Shown: positions 8,766 through 17,137, counted from the first letter of the stretch. The stretch is 64,000 nt of DNA from Lentimonas sp. CC4 (GCF_902728235.1 NZ_CACVBO010000001.1:2132001-2196000), one strand, 5' to 3'. Program-made: numbers and translations. Notes: a model not told the origin generated them from the sequence alone.

Positions 8766-9347
8766 TTAATTTTTTGTTTTAGAGGAGGGCTGGCCGCGTC
8801 GCATTTTTTGTGGGCCTCCTGAGCCGTGCTCCTCAGTGTAATGTTGGTCATACCAACCTGGTTTTTGCAGGTCTGCGTGCCTGAGGAAGTTGGCAATTTG
8901 TTTGAGGTCTTCGTCCGGTAAGGGCAGGGCGGGCATCAGGCCGAATTTTTCGTGTGCGCCAGGCATTAGCGAGCTCTCTTCGGTCGGGTGCTTTACGTAG
9001 TCGACTACGGCTTGGATCCATTCGTCATCGTCTTGATAGACGCGGTTATAGTGGTCGCGCAGTGCAAAGACTGGAGGTGCGAGCATGGGTTGCCCTCGTT
9101 GATATTTATGGCACGCCATGCAAATGGCTTCGAATTTCTGCTGCCCGACTGACACTGCCTCGATGGTAGCTGTTTCGGTCTGGTCGGTTTTGCTTTGTTG
9201 CTCTAGTTGGCTCACGCGTTGTTCCAGTTTTTGCACGGTTGCCTGTAGTTCGGCGATCGTCGCTTGCAAATCAGTGGCGGGGGGATCGGTGGCTGCCATG
9301 AGTGCTAGCGGAGCTAGTGCGTAGAGGGTGAACCATGTTCGTTTCAT
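8766..9347 (-). CDS. Exported c-type cytochrome with coiled coil
   Basis: 193 aa from the ATG at 9347, chosen because it starts a signal peptide (KRTWFTLYALAPLALMA). A coiled coil follows (residues 26-52, leucine/isoleucine heptads). The single heme site is C76-M-A-C-H80, with a probable distal Met in LMPALPLPDEDL. The domain is of the class I type found in electron-transfer subunits. The C-terminus is rich in His, Gly and basic residues. It probably forms a unit with the PepSY protein downstream. Confidence 0.85.
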   Translation of the reverse strand: MKRTWFTLYALAPLALMAATDPPATDLQATIAELQATVQKLEQRVSQLEQQSKTDQTETATIEAVSVGQQKFEAICMACHKYQRGQPMLAPPVFALRDHYNRVYQDDDEWIQAVVDYVKHPTEESSLMPGAHEKFGLMPALPLPDEDLKQIANFLRHADLQKPGWYDQHYTEEHGSGGPQKMRRGQPSSKTKN

Positions 9348-9495
9348 GTGGAGGATTGTATTTAGATACACCTCTTCTGCCAATCTGTATCAGGTAATGT
9401 CGGGGATCTGTAGCAGGACTTCTGAGTGCCATTAGTGTGGTGGACGCGCTAGGGCTGTGGGAGTTTTTGAAGCAATTTCATATTCTAGCTTGCTG

Positions 9496-9515
9496 TTGTG
9501 GGAATATTCCCATAA
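9496..9515. promoter_or_regulatory. Palindrome ahead of the MBL/DUF134 operon
   Basis: TGGGAATATTCCCA (9499-9512) is a perfect 14-bp palindrome, extended to 20 bp with one mismatched pair. It ends 10 bp before the ATG at 9526. Position and symmetry fit an operator for a dimeric regulator, perhaps the DUF134 protein of the same operon (inference). Confidence 0.5.
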
Positions 9516-9525
9516 CTATGTGGGT

Positions 9526-10422
9526 ATGTCAGATAATTTAGATCGCTTTCAGTTGCTTGAGTCCGTGCAGGTGTCGCTATTGGTGGAGAATACCGCGCGT
9601 GGTGCGGGGATCCTAGGCGAGCATGGTTTGTGTTGGTGCTTACAGTCAGAGGGCAATCAAGTGTTGATGGACCTCGGTCAGGGCCAAGTGCTGGAGCGCA
9701 ATGCGTCTCGTATGTCGGTGGATTTGACGGCAACGGATGCGGTGGTGTTTAGTCATGGGCATTATGACCATGTCGGGGGCTGGCAGGTGGCTGCCAGTGC
9801 ATTGGCTCAGGCAAAGGTGTTTCTGCATCCGGATGCGTTGCAGGCAAAATTTCAAAAGCGCGCGGATGGGCGTATGGTGCGCGCAGGGATTACGTCGTTT
9901 GCCGCTGCGGTTCAGAATGAAGCGGTGAAGTTGGTGCGTTCGACGGAACCGTGTGAAGTCGCTCCTGGCATTTGGATGACTGGCGAGGTGCCGCGTTCGA
10001 ATACGGTCGAGGATACGGGCGGAGATTTTTATTGTGGGCCTCAGGCGGAGCAGGTGGATCAAGTGCTCGATGATCAATCGCTGTTCTTTAAAACGACTCA
10101 AGGCATTGTAGTCGTGCTTGGCTGTGCGCATGCGGGGGTGGTGAATACTTTAAACTATGTCTCTGAACTGACTGGAGAACGCATTCACGCGGTGGTGGGT
10201 GGTATGCATCTATTACATGCGACTGCAACGCGGATGGCTTTCACAGTGGATGCTCTGCGTGAGATCGCGCCAGACTGGTTGGGGCCGAATCACTGCACGG
10301 GGGATGCCGCAGTGGCTCAGCTGTGGCAGGCTTTTCCCGGGCAGATGTTAGAGATGCATGCGGGGCAGTCATATGCGTTCCCGCTACCAAATAAGAATTC
10401 AATGAAAGGAACCCATGCCTAG
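9526..10422 (+). CDS. MBL-fold metallohydrolase (COG1237 type)
   Basis: 298 aa metallo-beta-lactamase-fold hydrolase. The metal site H77-G-H-Y-D81-H82 is intact, with further ligand candidates in GCAHAGVVNTL and the late HC in GPNHCTGD. The layout matches the family annotated as 7,8-dihydropterin-6-methyl-4-(ribofuranosyl)aminobenzene-phosphate synthase-like, common next to DUF134/NifX genes in anaerobes; the actual substrate here is unknown. I use the ATG at 9526, after the palindrome, rather than an in-frame upstream start. Its 3' end overlaps the next gene by 8 bp, the first of four coupled genes. Confidence 0.85.
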   Translation: MSDNLDRFQLLESVQVSLLVENTARGAGILGEHGLCWCLQSEGNQVLMDLGQGQVLERNASRMSVDLTATDAVVFSHGHYDHVGGWQVAASALAQAKVFLHPDALQAKFQKRADGRMVRAGITSFAAAVQNEAVKLVRSTEPCEVAPGIWMTGEVPRSNTVEDTGGDFYCGPQAEQVDQVLDDQSLFFKTTQGIVVVLGCAHAGVVNTLNYVSELTGERIHAVVGGMHLLHATATRMAFTVDALREIAPDWLGPNHCTGDAAVAQLWQAFPGQMLEMHAGQSYAFPLPNKNSMKGTHA

Positions 10423-11062
10423 ACCCTGTAAATCTCGCACTTTAGAGGGAGTGCCGAATCCGGTGCTCTATATCCCATCTGGTTGGACGCGCGATCAAAT
10501 CGATCCTGCGAGTTTGGCGATCGAAGATTTCGAAGTCTTACGCTTGGTGGATGGACATGTGCATACGATCGAAGAGGCCGCAGCGAAGGTGGGTGTTTCG
10601 CGGAGCACTGCGGGTCGCATGCTAGAGCGTGCGCGACGTGTGCTTGCGTTGGGACTGGAGCGACGTGCGCCGATTCATATTGATGCGTCTGATTCCAGTG
10701 TGATTGCACCACCTGTGAGTGATCCTGCTGTAGCTCCGATCGATTCGGGTGTGCTAGCAGTTGCTGTGAAGGATTCGAATCCGGATTGCGAGGTGGCGCG
10801 TGTCTTTGGGCGCGCGGCAGCGTTTGCTCTAGTGGCAGCGGATGGGCAAGTGAGTTTCGTGGTCAACCCAGGTGCGAATGTCAAACGAGGAGCCGCCACG
10901 CTGGCCGTCGATTTACTGCGTTCGAATGGAGTCGGGCGTGTCGTCGCTGGGCGCTTTGGAGCCGATGCCTTGGAGGATTTGGGCACTGCGGAAATTGAGC
11001 CCTGCCTGATGGTCGGCGTGAAGCTTCGGCAGGCAATTGAACTTTTAACCGTAAGAATATAA
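10415..11062 (+). CDS. DUF134 (UPF0251) regulator fused to a NifX-like domain
   Basis: 215 aa, two domains. Residues 1-90 are a UPF0251/DUF134 helix-turn-helix protein (begins MPRPCKSR; recognition part EEAAAKVGVSRSTAGRMLERAR). Residues 110-215 are a NifX/NifB-type cofactor-binding fold (LAVAVKDSNPDCEVARVFGRA, then GRFGADALEDLG). DUF134 and NifX are usually separate genes; the fusion suggests a DNA-binding protein that senses an iron-sulfur or iron-molybdenum-like ligand. Its stop TAA shares a base with the next ATG (TAATG). Confidence 0.85.
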   Translation: MPRPCKSRTLEGVPNPVLYIPSGWTRDQIDPASLAIEDFEVLRLVDGHVHTIEEAAAKVGVSRSTAGRMLERARRVLALGLERRAPIHIDASDSSVIAPPVSDPAVAPIDSGVLAVAVKDSNPDCEVARVFGRAAAFALVAADGQVSFVVNPGANVKRGAATLAVDLLRSNGVGRVVAGRFGADALEDLGTAEIEPCLMVGVKLRQAIELLTVRI

Positions 11063-11505
11063 TGAATACATTCATAAAAATAGACAGATCCCGCATCGCG
11101 ATACCAGTCGTCGGGCATAACGGAATTGACTCACGCGTCTCGAAGCACTTTGGCAGCGCGCCGGGTTTTATTGTGACGGATGATACCGGTGGCGAATATG
11201 TCTATCTAGATACTGCGAAGGCGAAGCAGGGCAGCGAGTGCGCGCCTGTTCGCGCCTTAGCCAGTGCGGGGAGCAAAGTGGTCATCGCTTCTGGAATGGG
11301 GCGTGGCGCGATGCAGCGCTGCCATAATGCTGGGATGCGGATTTTGCATGCAGTCGGAGGTAACACAGTTGCAGAAGTGCTGGAGTCGTATCGTGCGCAG
11401 AGCTGTCCTGATTTTCCTGATTCGGCGCTTTGTGCGCACCACAAGCATGATCATGATCATTCGCATGATGACGGTGAGTGCTGTAGTCAAGGAGGAGACG
11501 AATGA
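11062..11505 (+). CDS. NifX/dinitrogenase Fe-Mo cofactor biosynthesis-like protein with His tail
   Basis: 147 aa. The core (residues 9-115) is the NifX/NafY-type cofactor carrier fold: RIAIPVVGHNGIDSRVSKHFG, then ASGMGRGAMQRCHNAGM. The tail has two alternating His/Asp runs (HHKHDHDHSHDD) and a final CC, likely a nickel/zinc/iron binding site. No nitrogenase genes are in view, so the role is probably general metallocluster handling. It overlaps both neighbours by 1 and 4 bp. Confidence 0.85.
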   Translation: MNTFIKIDRSRIAIPVVGHNGIDSRVSKHFGSAPGFIVTDDTGGEYVYLDTAKAKQGSECAPVRALASAGSKVVIASGMGRGAMQRCHNAGMRILHAVGGNTVAEVLESYRAQSCPDFPDSALCAHHKHDHDHSHDDGECCSQGGDE

Positions 11506-11927
11506 AAGGCGCGAGTGTCATGAAGTTGAGCCGTTTGCGTCGGTCGGGACATCATCACTGCTTGGCGTGCACGCATCCGGATTTGAAGTTGAATTTTACC
11601 TTGGATGGGCCGCACCGTTTGCGCAGTTCTATCGACTTTACTAAGGAGATGACGAGCTTCAATGGTATGATTCATGGCGGGCTGATTGCCCTGCTGATCG
11701 ACGAGGCGATGACCTGTGCCTTGATGGCCGAGGGGCATTACTGCGCGACGGGCGATCTTAAATTGCGCTACCATCAACCGACGCGACCGGAGCCCACGGC
11801 TTATATTACCGTCACGGTGGATTCCAAATTTGGTAAGCTATATCGATTGAGCGCCGAGCTAAAGCAGAAGGGTGTTCTGTGCGCCAGTGCGCAGGCGCGT
11901 TTCATGAAGCAGGCGATTGCTAGTTAG
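11502..11927 (+). CDS. PaaI-like hotdog thioesterase
   Basis: 141 aa hotdog-fold thioesterase of the PaaI/YbgC type. The central helix motif FNGMIHGGLIALLIDEAMT carries the HGG turn and the acidic residue of the active site; FTKEMTSF and YCATGDLKLRYHQP are the flanking strands. An N-terminal HHHCLACTHPD segment with a CxxC-like pair could bind metal. Start ATG overlaps the upstream stop (ATGA). It ends the operon; why a thioesterase is here is unclear. A GTAGGGGCTT repeat follows. Confidence 0.85.
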   Translation: MKGASVMKLSRLRRSGHHHCLACTHPDLKLNFTLDGPHRLRSSIDFTKEMTSFNGMIHGGLIALLIDEAMTCALMAEGHYCATGDLKLRYHQPTRPEPTAYITVTVDSKFGKLYRLSAELKQKGVLCASAQARFMKQAIAS

Positions 11928-12244
11928 AGAAGGAACAGGGAGTAAAGAGGTGTTGGTTCGGTTTGTATTATGCTCATTCGCATCATGTATTGTGATTCTT
12001 GATGGTTTAGAAATCTTCGCAGGGGTCGTGCTCGCGCGAACCGCGAAGGCAGGAGGCGTTCGAAACTCCATTACCTTCTGGTCTTTGCGCGGTCTTCGCA
12101 AAGCAAAGCCCCTACCTTAGGCAGGGAAGTATAATGAAGGCACTTTTCGCAAATGATGATGCGCGCCAGTATACCATCGGAGCTTTTTTCTGTTCAAAAT
12201 TTTTTTGCAAAAATCTGGACTTCACTAAGTCATTGATCGAAAAA
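11928..12244. other. Intergenic region with repeat, 317 bp
   Basis: Between convergent genes. About half is a reverse copy of the GTAGGGGCTT repeat (11988-12130). No gene seen in the remainder. Confidence 0.55.
11988..12130 (-). repeat. GTAGGGGCTT-family dispersed repeat, copy 2 (reverse)
   Basis: Read on the minus strand it gives cctaaggtaggggctttgc, then gcgaagaccgcg, and cgccttcctgcc-type blocks in the same order as the copy at 2405-2560, ending with the attcttgatgg hairpin half. Confidence 0.75.
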
Positions 12245-13012
12245 TTACAAATAGGGCGACCATCCGTGAGCGGGTTCCATGCTCCCGTTTTGGTCTGTGC
12301 TGAACAGCTGGCAGTTTTCCTCAGGCCTTGTGGTGAGCAGTTGATAGTGCTCCAGTTGTTGGCGCACTCGGCGTGCCACGGCTGCACCGGTGTCGATGAG
12401 CTGCATCTCTGGGCCGGCGACTTCACGGATGACAGGTGCCAAGAAGGGATAATGCGTGCAGCCGAGCACGAGTGTGTCGGCGCCTGCTTGCAACAGGGGC
12501 AGGATGGTTTCTTCCACCGCCGCTTGGACTTCTGGGCCAGTGAGCATACCCGCCTCGACCAACTCGACGAAACGCGGGCAGGGACGGGTGATGACTTTGA
12601 TGTCGCCAGTGGCGTGGTGATTGAGGAGTCGGTGGAATTTCTCTCCAGCGAGCGAAGTCTCAGTCGCCAGCACGCCGACGACGCGGCTCTTGCTGAGTGC
12701 GCAGGCGGGCTTTAATCCGGGCTCCATGCCGACGATGGGGATGAGTAATTCGGCGCGCAGTGTCTCGACAGCGGCGATGGTGGCGGAATTGCAGGCGATA
12801 ACGATGAGCTTGGCTCCACGCGCAATTAGCCAGTCGCTGAGATGGCGAACCCGCTCGATTATGACCTCTGTGGTCTTCCCGCCATAGGGGCAAAACGCGG
12901 AATCGCCGACGTAGAGCAGCGACTCATCAGGCAACTCGCGACGGATTTCCCGCAGCACGGAAAGGCCTCCCATGCCTGAATCTAAGATGCCAATTGGTGC
13001 GCTGCTACTCAT
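12245..13012 (-). CDS. murI: Glutamate racemase
   Basis: MurI, 255 aa, makes D-glutamate for peptidoglycan in the cytoplasm. Both catalytic cysteines are present: C74 in VIACNSAT and C185 in LVLGCTHYP. The N-terminal IGILDSGMGGLSVL and the SAFCPYGGKT loop are family signatures. Length is close to the usual 260-280 aa. Start ATG at 13012. Stand-alone gene. Confidence 0.95.
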   Translation of the reverse strand: MSSSAPIGILDSGMGGLSVLREIRRELPDESLLYVGDSAFCPYGGKTTEVIIERVRHLSDWLIARGAKLIVIACNSATIAAVETLRAELLIPIVGMEPGLKPACALSKSRVVGVLATETSLAGEKFHRLLNHHATGDIKVITRPCPRFVELVEAGMLTGPEVQAAVEETILPLLQAGADTLVLGCTHYPFLAPVIREVAGPEMQLIDTGAAVARRVRQQLEHYQLLTTRPEENCQLFSTDQNGSMEPAHGWSPYL

Positions 13013-13347
13013 GGTGGCAGAGCATTGCAGTGTCTACGGTCAGAGCAAGTCGATTGGTTTGGGAATTGTGCGGGCAGGTATGAGCCATTGAACGAGTGCT
13101 TGGGGGCGCTTGTGTTAAAACGTAGATGCACGCGGATGCCGCAGATTTGTAGAGATTCTGATTCACTGCGGTTCGTTGATCCTAAATTCGGCAGTAGGCT
13201 TAGGCTCTGTTTTAGAAACCACGAATGGACACGACGTAGGTCTGCCGTCGATGGCGTAGCAATGTCGGTGTCACGCGATGGCTTTGATGCATCAACGCTC
13301 ATTTTTGGTTCACCTTCAGTTCATTGGTATCTAATAGAGTGTGTTTT
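13013..13347. other. Intergenic region with a repeat, 335 bp
   Basis: Upstream of two divergent genes. It holds one ACAGACAGG-family copy at 13222-13274. No gene seen. Confidence 0.5.
13222..13274. repeat. GACGTAGGTCTGCCG...GCAATGTCGGTGTCAC repeat
   Basis: Contains gacgtaggtctgccg, gatggcgtagcaatgtc and ggtgtcac, nearly identical to 57956-58001 and complementary to 3692-3770. Confidence 0.7.
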
Positions 13348-13833
13348 ATGAAACTACCCACGATGTTCGTATGCTCTCGCCTAGTGCTTTGCTTGGCTGC
13401 CTTTTTCTCTATGAGTGCCTTATCGGCTGCGCCTCTAGTCGTGGGAGAGCGCTTCCCTCAGTGGACGGAGATGAAGGATCAACATGGGGTCGTCTATGAG
13501 ATTCCGAAAGAGACTAAATACATCGCGGTGGCCTACACAATGAGCGTCGGTAAGGCGGCGAATCGCTATTTGGCGGAGCAGGGGAAGGACTTCTTGCCGA
13601 CAGCGCATGCGATTTTTGTGGCAAATATCTACGGCATGCCGGGCATCGGGCGTTTTTTCGCGATGCCGAAGATGAAGAAATACCCGCACCGTATGATGTT
13701 GGCCGATGCTGAGGGCTTGTTGGACGCTTTTCCGCAGGAAGACGATAAAGTGACCGTGTTTGAGCTTGGGGCTAAGGGGGAAATTAAAGCCATTACCTTC
13801 TGGGATCCGGAGTCGGATTCGAAACCATTTTGA
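13348..13833 (+). CDS. Secreted protein, possible thioredoxin-like fold
   Basis: 161 aa from the ATG at 13348, which opens a signal peptide (residues 1-28, LVLCLAAFFSMSALSAA). The mature part resembles exported YtfJ/thioredoxin-fold proteins: VVGERFPQWTEMKDQHG at the start and KYIAVAYTMSVGKAANRYL where the redox strand would be. There is no CxxC, so no disulfide chemistry is expected. Function unknown; assignment to the fold is tentative. It precedes rpmI by 68 bp. Confidence 0.6.
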   Translation: MKLPTMFVCSRLVLCLAAFFSMSALSAAPLVVGERFPQWTEMKDQHGVVYEIPKETKYIAVAYTMSVGKAANRYLAEQGKDFLPTAHAIFVANIYGMPGIGRFFAMPKMKKYPHRMMLADAEGLLDAFPQEDDKVTVFELGAKGEIKAITFWDPESDSKPF

Positions 13834-13901
13834 TTTTCTGGCTTTTACCCTTTACAAGCACCCGCAAAAGCTGTGTTTTCCCCATCTTTTCCAACTTTCT
13901 C

Positions 13902-14093
13902 ATGCAGAAAACACGTAAATCCATCGCCAAACGCTTCAAGAAGACAGGCACCGGTAAACTCTTGCGTCGCACGCCAGGGCACCGTCACCTCCTTCGTAAC
14001 AAGAGTGTCAAGCAACGTCGCCGTGCAGGTAGCAGCAAATTGGTCGCCCCCGGCCAACGCGCTAACCTCATTCGCGGATTGCCTTTCGCTTAA
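13902..14093 (+). CDS. rpmI: 50S ribosomal protein L35
   Basis: 63 aa, typical L35: MQKTRKSIAKRFKKTGTGK, HRHLL, and the ending GQRANLIRGLPFA. Highly basic, binds 23S rRNA in the large subunit. Start ATG at 13902 fixed by family length. Followed after 95 bp by rplT. The usual upstream partner infC is not here. Confidence 0.95.
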   Translation: MQKTRKSIAKRFKKTGTGKLLRRTPGHRHLLRNKSVKQRRRAGSSKLVAPGQRANLIRGLPFA

Positions 14094-14188
14094 GCTGAAG
14101 AAGTCACGTTTGATCTTAAAACTCACGCTAGCAGGGTAACATGAAAATGGGCGACCCTGCAGCGACTAAATCGAGAGATATATAAAAC

Positions 14189-14551
14189 ATGCCTAGAGCA
14201 ACCAATGGTCCGGCAACCTTAAAACGCCGTAAAAAAGTTCTGAAGAAAGCCCGTGGCTACTTCGGTAACAAATCCCGCCTCTTTCGCTATGCGAAGGATG
14301 CAGTCGATCGCGCTGAAGTTTACGCTTATCGCGACCGCCGCAAAAAGAAGTCCGAGTTCCGTCAACTCTGGATCGTTCGTATCAATGCTGCATGCCGTGC
14401 AAATGGTATCAACTACAGCCGTTTCATCCGTGGCCTCAAGGCTGCTGGTATCGAGATGGACCGTAAGCAGATGTCCGAACTTGCGATTCACGACGAGGCC
14501 GCTTTCAACGTTTTGATTGAAAAGGCAAAGGAAGCAAACGCAGCTGCGTAA
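14189..14551 (+). CDS. rplT: 50S ribosomal protein L20
   Basis: 120 aa, full length. Signatures: MPRATNGPATLKRRKKVL, ARGYFGNKSRLFRYAKDA and YSRFIRGLKAAGIEMDRK. L20 is an early assembly protein and the autorepressor of its own operon in other bacteria. A strong terminator lies 27 bp after the stop. Confidence 0.96.
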   Translation: MPRATNGPATLKRRKKVLKKARGYFGNKSRLFRYAKDAVDRAEVYAYRDRRKKKSEFRQLWIVRINAACRANGINYSRFIRGLKAAGIEMDRKQMSELAIHDEAAFNVLIEKAKEANAAA

Positions 14552-14577
14552 GCTCCGGACTTACTATAAGTCTTTCT

Positions 14578-14612
14578 AAAAGGCCGATCCTATTAAGGGG
14601 TCGGCCTTTTTT
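14578..14612 (+). terminator. Rho-independent terminator of rpmI-rplT
   Basis: Stem AAAAGGCCGA / TCGGCCTTTT with T-run. Confidence 0.9.
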
Positions 14613-14640
14613 CGTGGCCGAGGTCGGGGGCTGTGGTTCG

Positions 14641-14702
14641 GGACAGACAGGAATGTCTGTGTCACGGTTTGGTTCGGGGCAGGCAGGAGTGTCTGTATCA
14701 CA
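14641..14702. repeat. Two adjacent ACAGACAGGAATGTCTGT-family units
   Basis: gggacagacaggaatgtctg tgtcac (14641-14666) and ggggcaggcaggagtgtctg tatcac (14677-14702), the short palindromic form of the family in tandem, separated by ggtttggtt. Confidence 0.7.
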
Positions 14703-14766
14703 CTTCAGTGGGAATTTCGCGGTGTGTTGGGTTGCGTGTTTCAGGATCATGGCTTTCGTCTGAGTT

Positions 14767-16296
14767 GTGTTAGTTGATTCACTTTTACATTTAGTTCGGG
14801 CGAGCGTTGCTGCTGTAACGCTCTGCTGGCTTGCGGGTTGCGGGACGATACAGTCGATCCAGTTGCCAGACGAAAATGCCTATGCGCCAGCGGATAATGC
14901 GGTGTGGGCAGCTGTTGGCGAGGTGCGTGCGCATGATTGGGGTGTGGTTCTCAATGTCGGGGATGAGGCCTTGGAGTGGCGCTTGCGCTTGATTGATAGC
15001 GCGACGAAGTCGATCGATCTGCAGACTTTTCTTTGGTATGATGATCAGGTTGGCTTGTTGCTGTTGCGGCATTTGATGGATGCGGCGGATCGGGGCGTGC
15101 GTGTGCGCTTATTGCTCGACGATACCTATACTGCGACGCACGCGGAAGCGATTTGGGATATCGATCATCATCCGAATGTGGAATATCGGGTCTATAATCC
15201 GTATCGCCGCCGCATTCATAGTATGGTGCTGCGTCAGTTGATGAACCTTGGAGATTTCGGTCGTTTAGACCATCGTATGCACAACAAGATTATAATTGCT
15301 GACAATCGTGCTTCAATTCTTGGGGGCCGCAATTTGGCGGATGAATATTTTGGCTGGCACGAAGAGGCCAATTTTCGGGATTTAGAGTTGCTGACCGTCG
15401 GGCCGCGTGTGCAGGAGTTGAGCGATTTATTTGATGAGTATTGGAATAATGACTGGTCGTTCCCGGAGGCGATGGTGAATTATCGGTCGGGGGCACTGAG
15501 GACGCCGGAGGAATTTGAGCTGTGGTTACGTGAGACTGCACCTCGGCGGTTGGATGAGAGTGTGTCGCAGCAAGTTGCCGAGTGGCGTGATCTTGCGGCT
15601 GAGGGCTTGCAGTTTCCCTATCGGGTGATTGCGGATACGCCCGCACCCACGCGGCCTGAGCTGGCGGATGAATTCCCGAATCAGTTGGCGCAAGAATTGG
15701 TGGTGGCCTTCGACCAAGCGCAGCAGGATATGCTGATTGTGACTGCGTATTTGATTCCGACTCCCGAGCTCGAGGCGGCCCTCGAGCGTGCGACTGCGCG
15801 CGGCGTTCGTGTGACGATTCTGACGAATTCACTGCGTTCCAATAATCATCTTTCAGCGCATAGTGCCTATCGTAAGCATATTCGTCATTTGTTGGAAATC
15901 GGCGTGGATCTCTATGAGGTGCGCACGTGGGCAAAGGATCGTGGTCGTTATATGCAGGAGCCGGTTGATACCAAGCACCTTGGGCTGCATGCTAAATTCG
16001 CGTTGATCGATGATCGCATTTCGTTTGTCGGCAGTGCGAATCTCGATCCGCGCTCTTTGCGCTTGAATACTGAAATGAGCTTACTGGTCGACAGTCCTGA
16101 GCTCAACGCCGAGCTGCGTGACTTGCTGGGGGTGGACTTTTTGTTGCGCAATGCGTGGCATTTGCAATTGCAGCCGAATGGTTCGGTTCACTGGTTCGGT
16201 GATGACGGTATAGAGCTGAAGCATCAGCCTGCGGACTCGAATCTGCAGCGTCTTGAGGATTGGTTTTTTAGTGTCCTGCCGGAGGGGCAGTTGTAA
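14767..16296 (+). CDS. Phospholipase D/cardiolipin synthase-like lipoprotein
   Basis: 509 aa, begins with GTG. A lipobox LCWLAGC puts the lipidated Cys at 25, so it is a periplasmic membrane-anchored protein. Two PLD HKD motifs are intact: MHNKIIIADNRASILGG (first half) and LHAKFALIDDRISFVGSAN (second half), each followed by the NL/GS element. This layout matches the YmdC/ClsC-like phospholipase D lipoproteins. Likely transfers phosphatidyl groups or hydrolyses phospholipid; substrate not proven. Isolated gene; a 7-nt repeat array follows its stop. Confidence 0.87.
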   Translation: MLVDSLLHLVRASVAAVTLCWLAGCGTIQSIQLPDENAYAPADNAVWAAVGEVRAHDWGVVLNVGDEALEWRLRLIDSATKSIDLQTFLWYDDQVGLLLLRHLMDAADRGVRVRLLLDDTYTATHAEAIWDIDHHPNVEYRVYNPYRRRIHSMVLRQLMNLGDFGRLDHRMHNKIIIADNRASILGGRNLADEYFGWHEEANFRDLELLTVGPRVQELSDLFDEYWNNDWSFPEAMVNYRSGALRTPEEFELWLRETAPRRLDESVSQQVAEWRDLAAEGLQFPYRVIADTPAPTRPELADEFPNQLAQELVVAFDQAQQDMLIVTAYLIPTPELEAALERATARGVRVTILTNSLRSNNHLSAHSAYRKHIRHLLEIGVDLYEVRTWAKDRGRYMQEPVDTKHLGLHAKFALIDDRISFVGSANLDPRSLRLNTEMSLLVDSPELNAELRDLLGVDFLLRNAWHLQLQPNGSVHWFGDDGIELKHQPADSNLQRLEDWFFSVLPEGQL

Positions 16297-16390
16297 GAGG
16301 GTTGAGAGGGGAGGCTTGAGAGCTGAGAGGGGAGACTTGAGGGCTGAGAGTGGGAGACTTGAGAGCTGAGAGTGGGAGGCTTGAGAGCTG
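16297..16390. repeat. GAGACTTGAG/GAGCTGAG array
   Basis: Units such as gaggcttgagagctgag, ggggagacttgagggctgag and gtgggagacttgagagctg repeat about four times with a longer period near 24-28 bp. Starts directly after the phospholipase D stop. Confidence 0.8.
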
Positions 16391-16394
16391 TATT

Positions 16395-16499
16395 GGGGGA
16401 GGGCTGGCCTCCGCGCCGGCTGCCGAGCATAAGAGCGGTGCAACTGCACTTTTCGTCGGCACTTGCACACTGCAAGACGAGGCGGAGCTCGTCCCTCCA
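16395..16499. repeat. GGGAGGGCTGGCCTC...GAGCTCGTCCCTCC dispersed repeat, copy 2
   Basis: Matches the copy at 6434-6524: gggagggctggcctccgcg at the left end and gcaagacgaggcggagctcg at the right end, with a variable middle. Confidence 0.7.
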
Positions 16500-16505
16500 G
16501 CACGC

Positions 16506-16535
16506 AAAAAAGCCCGCGATGACTCGCGGGCTTTT
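16506..16535 (-). terminator. Terminator of the clpP unit
   Basis: Hairpin AGCCCGCGA / TCGCGGGCT with a 4-nt loop and flanking A and T runs; works for clpP on the minus strand and may serve both directions. Confidence 0.85.
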
Positions 16536-16558
16536 CGTGTTTAAATAGTATGGATCCC

Positions 16559-17137
16559 TTAGATCTTGTCTACGATCTTATCGGCAAGGCCGTATTTGAT
16601 GGCTTCTTTGGCGGTCATGTAGAAGTCACGGTCGGTGTCTTGCTGGATTTTTTCGAGTTTCTGTCCGGAGCTGTCTGCGAGGATCGCGTTGAGCTCGTCG
16701 CGCAGGCGCTCCATCTCTTGTGCTTGAATGTGGATATCAACCGCTACAGCGACCATTTGGCCGGAGATGAGTGGTTGGTGGATCAACACGCGAGAGTGCG
16801 GGTAGAGATAGCGCATGCCCTTTTCGGCGCCGCAGAGCAGAATCGAGCCCATGCTGGCTGCCATTCCGGTGACGACGACCTTGATCGGAGAGCTGATCAG
16901 TTTCATGGTGTCATACACGGCCATGCCAGCTGTAATAGAGCCGCCCGGTGTGTTGATGTAGAAGGTGATCTCTTTGCCCGGAGCATCTGCTTCGAGGTAG
17001 AGGAGCTTTTCGGTGATGTCGCGAGCCGACTTGTCGGAAACTTCGCCCCAGAGGAAGATTTTACGCTCCTTCAGGAATGTTTCCTGGATCTTTGGAGTGG
17101 AGTCTTTTTCAGCGTCTTTAGATTTTTTGTCTGCCAT
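16559..17137 (-). CDS. clpP: ATP-dependent Clp protease proteolytic subunit
   Basis: ClpP, 192 aa, tetradecameric serine protease working with ClpX/ClpA. Catalytic Ser95 in GMAASMGSILL and His120 in LIHQPL are in place; the Asp lies in the DRDFYMTAKEA segment. INTPGGSITAGMAVYD is the oxyanion-side signature. The first 15 residues are charged (DKKSKDAEKD), longer than usual and probably a propeptide or linker. No clpX adjoins; rpiB and a small membrane protein lie upstream on the same strand with 54 and 68 bp gaps. Confidence 0.93.
   Translation of the reverse strand: MADKKSKDAEKDSTPKIQETFLKERKIFLWGEVSDKSARDITEKLLYLEADAPGKEITFYINTPGGSITAGMAVYDTMKLISSPIKVVVTGMAASMGSILLCGAEKGMRYLYPHSRVLIHQPLISGQMVAVAVDIHIQAQEMERLRDELNAILADSSGQKLEKIQQDTDRDFYMTAKEAIKYGLADKIVDKI

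Noticed and set aside
11062-11505. NifX-like gene as evidence for nitrogen fixation
   Set aside because: No nifH, nifD, nifK or nifB in the window; the family is also common in non-fixing bacteria.
12134-12715. Plus-strand frame of 193 codons over murI
   Set aside because: Antisense shadow of murI, whose catalytic motifs are on the minus strand.
15290-15934. Minus-strand frame of 214 codons
   Set aside because: Antisense to the phospholipase D gene, Pro/Ser/His-rich composition typical of shadows.
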